Assembly: GCF_012935325.2 (NCBI RefSeq)
Contig: NZ_JABBYG020000001.1
Location: 124,001 to 188,000, forward strand
Direction: 5' to 3'
DNA from: Paenibacillus sp. PL91
GTDB lineage: Bacteria; Bacillota; Bacilli; Paenibacillales; Paenibacillaceae
DNA length: 64,000 nt
The notes beneath the pieces were generated by a model. That model saw only the letters and a list, made by a program, of their open reading frames with translations. It was not told where the DNA came from and did not search any database. A program made the translations under genes and the position numbers. The stretch's first letter is position 1. Every line of letters starts with the position of its first letter. Of the stretch, positions 60,556 through 64,000 are shown piece after piece.

Positions 60556-60683
60556 TAATACATTTCCTCTTTTCGTAAACATCGTTTGATGTTAAGTATA
60601 ACAGCTGTCCTTATAATGTGCATCTTTACTTTGCATATGCTATGCTATAAACCAACATTATAAGCACAGAGGCAGGTTAAAAG

Positions 60684-60884
60684 ATGAATGGAACAGAGCG
60701 CTCCGCCATTAGATCGGGGCTTGAGGTCGATATTGTATTGAAGCAGGATCAGCGCACAGGCAAACTGACACGAGGTGTCGTAAAGGATATTTTGACCAAT
60801 TCTCCAAAGCATCCGCATGGCATTAAAGTGAGGCTGGCCGACGGCCAAGTCGGACGCGTGAAAAATATTATTGCGCAGCCATAA
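60684..60884 (+). CDS. ywbE: YwbE-family protein
   Basis: A 66-residue protein with the family core: RSGLEVDIVLKQDQRTGKLT, GVVKDILTNSPKHPHGIKVRL and GRVKNI. It folds as a small beta domain; function unknown. GAGGCAGG lies about 9 nt upstream of the ATG. The next gene begins 12 nt later, so both are probably co-transcribed, divergent from the helicase. Confidence 0.9.
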   Translation: MNGTERSAIRSGLEVDIVLKQDQRTGKLTRGVVKDILTNSPKHPHGIKVRLADGQVGRVKNIIAQP

Positions 60885-60896
60885 AGGAGGGGGACC

Positions 60897-61199
60897 ATGG
60901 CATTCGGCATCAAGAGGCAAGAGATGAATCAATGGAAAGCGGCAGTAGCGCGCGGAGAGATCGCATTTCTTACGCATTACTGGCTAGATCCGAGGTTTCC
61001 AGATATGCGGACAGTAACGAAGGTCGGCTGCGCCAATATGGAGAAGCTGTCCCGTTGGTGTCTCGATCATGGTCTCAATCCTCGGTATATTCACGCGCGG
61101 TCGGAGTACCCGCATTTCGATCTGCTTGGGCCGAAGCAGCGCGAAGTATTAAAGCAGGCGAACCAAATTGAGCAGCTTGAGAGATTCGGCATGCTATGA
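60897..61199 (+). CDS. Conserved hypothetical protein (YneQ-like)
   Basis: A 100-residue soluble protein beginning MAFGIKRQEMNQWKAAVARG with LTHYWLDPRFPDMRTVTKVGC and HFDLLGPKQREVLK. From memory it resembles B. subtilis YneQ, a protein of unknown role. AAAGGAGGGGG is an excellent ribosome site. The conserved His/Cys/Trp residues suggest an unrecognised active site. Confidence 0.8.
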   Translation: MAFGIKRQEMNQWKAAVARGEIAFLTHYWLDPRFPDMRTVTKVGCANMEKLSRWCLDHGLNPRYIHARSEYPHFDLLGPKQREVLKQANQIEQLERFGML

Positions 61200-61348
61200 G
61201 AATAGGTAACGCAAATGGCTGCTCATGGAGTGGCTATTTTTTTTGGCATGACAACAAAAAATGTTCTCACACGTAAACGTTGCTTCCAGTAAGATAAGAA
61301 TATCGCATGGAAATGTTTACATATTTTACGGGAAGAGGGAGCTTGAAG

Positions 61349-62551
61349 ATGAATAATGAAAAAGAACGGCTGCTGCAGGCTTTTAGCGAATGGATAACGT
61401 TTGTAACGGATTTGGCTAAATTTAGTGAGCGGATTTGGAATCAAAGCGTAGCAGCTGGAAAATGGTCCGTTCGCGAGGTCGTGGCGCATATTTGGCGATG
61501 GGATGATTATTTCTATGAAGAAGCGATTGCCAAGGCAGCCGAAGGCATGCCGCTTACAGTAAAACATCTCGACTATGATCAGTTCAACGAAAATGCGAAG
61601 GCTTACGGAAAGACGACATCGATCGCAGAGCTAACCCATCAAGCGGTGCAGAGTCGTAAGCGTATAATAGATACGATTGGTAAGCTGTCGAATGAGCAAT
61701 ATGATGCATCCTATATAGATGCGGATGGGCATCCTTTCCAGATGTCGCAGTATATGAACGATTTTATTTGGCATGATCAGCATCATATTCAGCCCATTAA
61801 AAGGCTGCTGCACTTTCGTATCGAGGAAATGAGCTTGAACGGATGGCCTGCCTTGCAAACGGTCGTATATGACGGATGGCTGCTTCGATTTGCGGACGGC
61901 TATACGAAGCGGTCAAACTCCATTAATCCGATCTACAGCCATACGTTGGAGCTGGATGCCAAAATACGCGCCTGCGAGAAGCGGTATGAGAAAGAGGGCA
62001 TTCGTACAACATTCAAAATTACGCCCTTCAGCCAGCCAGCCTCACTGGATGAAGAACTGTCTTCGCGCGGCTACGCGCTTATCGATCATACGGTTGTTAA
62101 GACGGTTCACTTATCCGATGTGCTGTCTCCCTCTCATGCAGATGTCTGGCTCGAAAGCAAGCCGACAGAAGCATGGCTGGATGCAATAACGGTGTTCAGC
62201 GGATTAACGGACAAGCAAAGGGCGATTACTCGGAAAATGCTTGATCAATCGCCGCTTGACCAATGCTTTGCTCTTTTGCATGACAACGGAATTCCGGTCG
62301 CTTGCGGGTTCGCTGTTATGGAAGACGGCTATGTTGGACTTTATGATATCGTCACAGACCCTGGCAATCGGAGCAGAGGGTATGGGGAGCAGCTTATTTT
62401 GCATTTGCTGCAATGGGGCAAAGGACGGGGATCGAAGGAAGGTTATTTGCTCGTGGTGAAAAACAATGCGCCCGCCAATCGGCTTTACGATAAAATTGGT
62501 TTTGTGCCGCAGTATGAATATTGGTACCGCGTGAGTCAGAAACAACAATAA
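61349..62551 (+). CDS. Fusion of a DinB-like domain and a GNAT acetyltransferase
   Basis: A 400-residue protein. Residues 1-160 are a DinB_2 domain with putative metal residues H47, H142 and H146 (WHDQHH). Residues 161-400 (beginning MSLNGWPALQTVVYDGWLLR) are a GNAT domain with the acetyl-CoA motif NRSRGYGEQLI. The GNAT part starts at a typical N-terminus of stand-alone relatives, so the fusion joins two whole proteins. The reading frame is continuous, with no stop or shift. ATG 61349 with GGGAGC upstream. Confidence 0.87.
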   Translation: MNNEKERLLQAFSEWITFVTDLAKFSERIWNQSVAAGKWSVREVVAHIWRWDDYFYEEAIAKAAEGMPLTVKHLDYDQFNENAKAYGKTTSIAELTHQAVQSRKRIIDTIGKLSNEQYDASYIDADGHPFQMSQYMNDFIWHDQHHIQPIKRLLHFRIEEMSLNGWPALQTVVYDGWLLRFADGYTKRSNSINPIYSHTLELDAKIRACEKRYEKEGIRTTFKITPFSQPASLDEELSSRGYALIDHTVVKTVHLSDVLSPSHADVWLESKPTEAWLDAITVFSGLTDKQRAITRKMLDQSPLDQCFALLHDNGIPVACGFAVMEDGYVGLYDIVTDPGNRSRGYGEQLILHLLQWGKGRGSKEGYLLVVKNNAPANRLYDKIGFVPQYEYWYRVSQKQQ

Positions 62552-62708
62552 GGCAGGTATGGGACTTATATAAAGTTTGACTCATGGAAAACTTATCAAC
62601 ATAGAAGAACAGCATGCTTGCAAAATGCGGCTTCTGTTTGTTTTCGCCATTAATAGATGATGGAGAAACATATCCCTCATGCGCTTCGTCTGTTTGCTCG
62701 AGAGGAGA

Positions 62709-62906
62709 ATGACGATCGATGGAAAAGAAGTCAACGCAAAGCTTGAAAGCTTGGCCCGTTTCGTGCCTTTTGGTCTTTACGTGCCGTCCGTACTGGAGCG
62801 TTACGATATGGAGGATGGCGTTGAATTCGGGTACGATACTCGAAATCTGATTACGATTGGCCTATTAAGCCAATCGTTACCCGACTTTACCAAGATTGGC
62901 TGCTAA
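62709..62906 (+). CDS. Small hypothetical protein, possibly truncated
   Basis: Sixty-five residues starting MTIDGKEVNAKLESLARF with AGAGGAG 5 nt upstream of ATG 62709. The acidic and aromatic pattern (PSVLERYDMEDGVEFGYDTRN) looks like a folded protein, but it ends at LPDFTKIGC, which looks like an abrupt end. I do not recognise it. Confidence 0.5.
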   Translation: MTIDGKEVNAKLESLARFVPFGLYVPSVLERYDMEDGVEFGYDTRNLITIGLLSQSLPDFTKIGC

Positions 62907-63026
62907 CGACATAAAAGTTTGAATTTCGAAGAAACCTTAGTCATGGCACCTCATTCATATCGACTTCTAGTGAATGATGATGGTATTATTTGTGAGAATA
63001 ATATATTCATAATTGGAGGTTATCAA

Positions 63027-63461
63027 ATGGGAACAGGTAATCCGGTAATGATAACAGTAGAAACGATCGTTCATTCCCCCGTCGAAAGCGTGTGGAAGTA
63101 TTGGACGGAACCGAAGCATATCAAGCAATGGAATAAGGCTTCCGATGACTGGCACACACCATTTGCCGAGAATGATCTGAAGGTCGGCGGTAAATTCGTC
63201 TCGAGAATGGAAGCCAAAGACGGCAGCTTTGGATTTGATTTCGGCGGAGTATACGACGAGGTGAGCTTTAACGAGAGCATCTCCTATACGATCGGCGACG
63301 GTAGAAAAGTAAAAATCGCTTTTATTCGCCAAGAGAATGACACGAAAATCATCGAATCGTTCGAAGCGGAAGAGACCAACGCCATCGAGATGCAGCAAGC
63401 CGGATGGCAAGCGATTTTAGACAACTTCAAAAAATATGCGGAAACGGCTAAAGTAGAATAA
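63027..63461 (+). CDS. AHSA1/SRPBCC-domain protein
   Basis: A 144-residue protein. TVETIVHSPVESVWKYWTEPKHIKQWNKASDDWHTP is the usual AHSA1 start (here read in two pieces), then a curved beta sheet and a long C-terminal helix (GWQAILDNFKKYAET). These domains bind hydrophobic ligands or act in toxin or stress responses; function here unknown. ATG 63027 has TTGGAGGT 6 nt upstream; 36 upstream in-frame codons are not needed. Confidence 0.85.
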   Translation: MGTGNPVMITVETIVHSPVESVWKYWTEPKHIKQWNKASDDWHTPFAENDLKVGGKFVSRMEAKDGSFGFDFGGVYDEVSFNESISYTIGDGRKVKIAFIRQENDTKIIESFEAEETNAIEMQQAGWQAILDNFKKYAETAKVE

Positions 63462-63480
63462 GAAACTTTCTTAGCCTTAG

Positions 63481-63510
63481 AAGCGCATGCCGACATCGGC
63501 ATGCGCTTTG
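63481..63510. terminator. Terminator after the AHSA1-domain gene
   Basis: 13-bp stem AAGCGCATGCCGA / TCGGCATGCGCTT with a 2-nt loop and a short T tail. Confidence 0.8.
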
Positions 63511-63570
63511 CTATGTACGCCTATCAGCATGGGCGTTAATATAAGGAGAAATGGAATATTGACTTAGAGG

Positions 63571-63600
63571 CAGCCAGCTATTGTGGCTGTTTTTTTTGTT
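63571..63600 (+). terminator. Second hairpin with T8 tail
   Basis: CAGCCA / TGGCTG with a 7-nt loop and TTTTTTTT. It has no gene immediately before it, so it may close a small RNA or back up the first terminator. Confidence 0.6.
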
Positions 63601-63691
63601 AAACCGAAAGGGCAGATTAGGCTAAACGGACGAGGATCAACACAACTACAAAACTTCGTTTATTTATGACTTTTTTAATGCAGCTGCACCG

Positions 63692-63765
63692 CTTATTACG
63701 TTAATATAGACACCTTAGCGGACTTAAGAGTATTCTTATGTGTACTTAAAAATCGGCGTAATAAG
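63692..63765. repeat. Inverted repeat in a gene-free gap
   Basis: Arms CTTATTACG (63692-63700) and CGTAATAAG (63757-63765), perfect over 9 bp, separated by 56 nt that contain TTAGCGGACTTAAG and ACTTAA. Confidence 0.5.
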
Positions 63766-63906
63766 GAAGTGATTTGTCACATTCTGCTAGTTAAAGACCG
63801 ACATGGGAAGCGAACGATAACCGCTATCCCATTAACATAACAGTACCCCTAGTCCCATCACAACCAAACGAACGAATATGTAAGTAGCTAAAGGAGGTCC
63901 ATATGT

Positions 63907-64000
63907 ATGAAGTATCATACCTCTGACCGTATTAAATTCCCGCCAGGATTTTGGGCAGGATTACGTCAATTAGGGATTGCCCCCCACGACGTAGCTCGCA
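63907..64000 (+). CDS. Start of a regulator-like gene, truncated by window end
   Basis: ATG 63907 with AGGAGG 9 nt upstream; the frame is open to the window edge (31 codons). The start MKYHTSDRIKFPPG then FWAGLRQLGIAPHDVAR looks like the N-terminal region of some AraC-family regulators I recall from Paenibacillus, which begin with a ligand domain, but 31 residues are not enough to be sure. Confidence 0.5.
   Translation, partial: MKYHTSDRIKFPPGFWAGLRQLGIAPHDVAR

Larger units (their letters stand above)
63462..63906. other. Intergenic region with two terminators and an inverted repeat
   Basis: A 445-bp gap. It contains terminators at 63481-63510 and 63571-63600, the CTTATTACG/CGTAATAAG inverted repeat (63692-63765), and no open frame with a ribosome site. 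Confidence 0.6.

Noticed and set aside
62919..63026. Upstream extension of the AHSA1-domain gene
   Set aside because: A strong ribosome site lies just before ATG 63027 and the extra 36 codons do not match the family.

Overview
The window looks like chromosomal DNA from a spore-forming Bacillota bacterium of the Paenibacillus type. The evidence is moderate GC, strong AGGAGG-type ribosome sites, frequent TTG/GTG starts, an SLH-domain surface protein, a YjcZ-family sporulation peptide, a YtpB-type terpene synthase, a YugP protease and a RelQ-type alarmone synthetase. I see no tRNA, rRNA, CRISPR array, insertion sequence or prophage. Most of the window is ordinary core and accessory chromosome, with three denser accessory patches at about 2.7-7.9 kb, 44-58.7 kb and 60.6-63.5 kb.

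Layout. 0-2.6 kb: the end of an SLH surface protein followed by N-acetylmannosamine-6-phosphate epimerase (nanE) and a ROK sugar kinase, closed by a terminator. 2.7-7.9 kb: mostly single small genes (pentapeptide repeat, TPR, drug/metabolite transporter, small membrane proteins, YjbR, tautomerase-like, HIT-like). 8.5-18.7 kb: oligoendopeptidase F with two possible starts, a methyltransferase, cold-shock protein, YebC regulator, MFS transporter, YtpB terpene synthase, phosphofructokinase and a DUF4015 hydrolase. 18.8-26.8 kb: YitT protein, a CshA-like helicase, YesL protein, a probable 6S RNA, a DUF1499 protein, thiol peroxidase, rhomboid protease, LysR and MerR regulators, and a YugP metalloprotease. 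27-31 kb: ammonium transporter, a DUF294 nucleotidyltransferase and a DnaQ-like exonuclease in one run. 31-43.8 kb: core metabolism and housekeeping (TlpA thioredoxin, citramalate synthase, DNA polymerase IV, ferredoxin, L,D-transpeptidase, PyrD, RelQ, a thioredoxin/PCYCGC lipoprotein pair, RsmF, a pseudouridine synthase and a HAD phosphatase).

44-58.7 kb is accessory: a 30-residue YjcZ peptide, an HxlR regulator facing a PRISE-like reductase, a seven-repeat SBBP beta-propeller with a cysteine-punctuated polybasic tail, several acetyltransferases and a methyltransferase, a TetR/MFS efflux pair with matching operators, and a ROK-regulator/MFS sugar-transport pair with a perfect palindromic operator. 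58.8-64 kb: a second DEAD-box helicase, YwbE, a DinB-GNAT fusion, an AHSA1-domain protein and the start of a regulator-like gene.

The observations I rate highest are the SBBP protein with its tail; two co-linear 188-bp intergenic repeats in opposite orientation (8165-8352 and 43883-44070); a possible dual start giving secreted and cytosolic forms of oligoendopeptidase F; and operator sites that explain the TetR/MFS and ROK/MFS pairs. No large unknown defence or biosynthetic system is evident. Similarity statements come from reading the translations and remembered family features, not from database searches.
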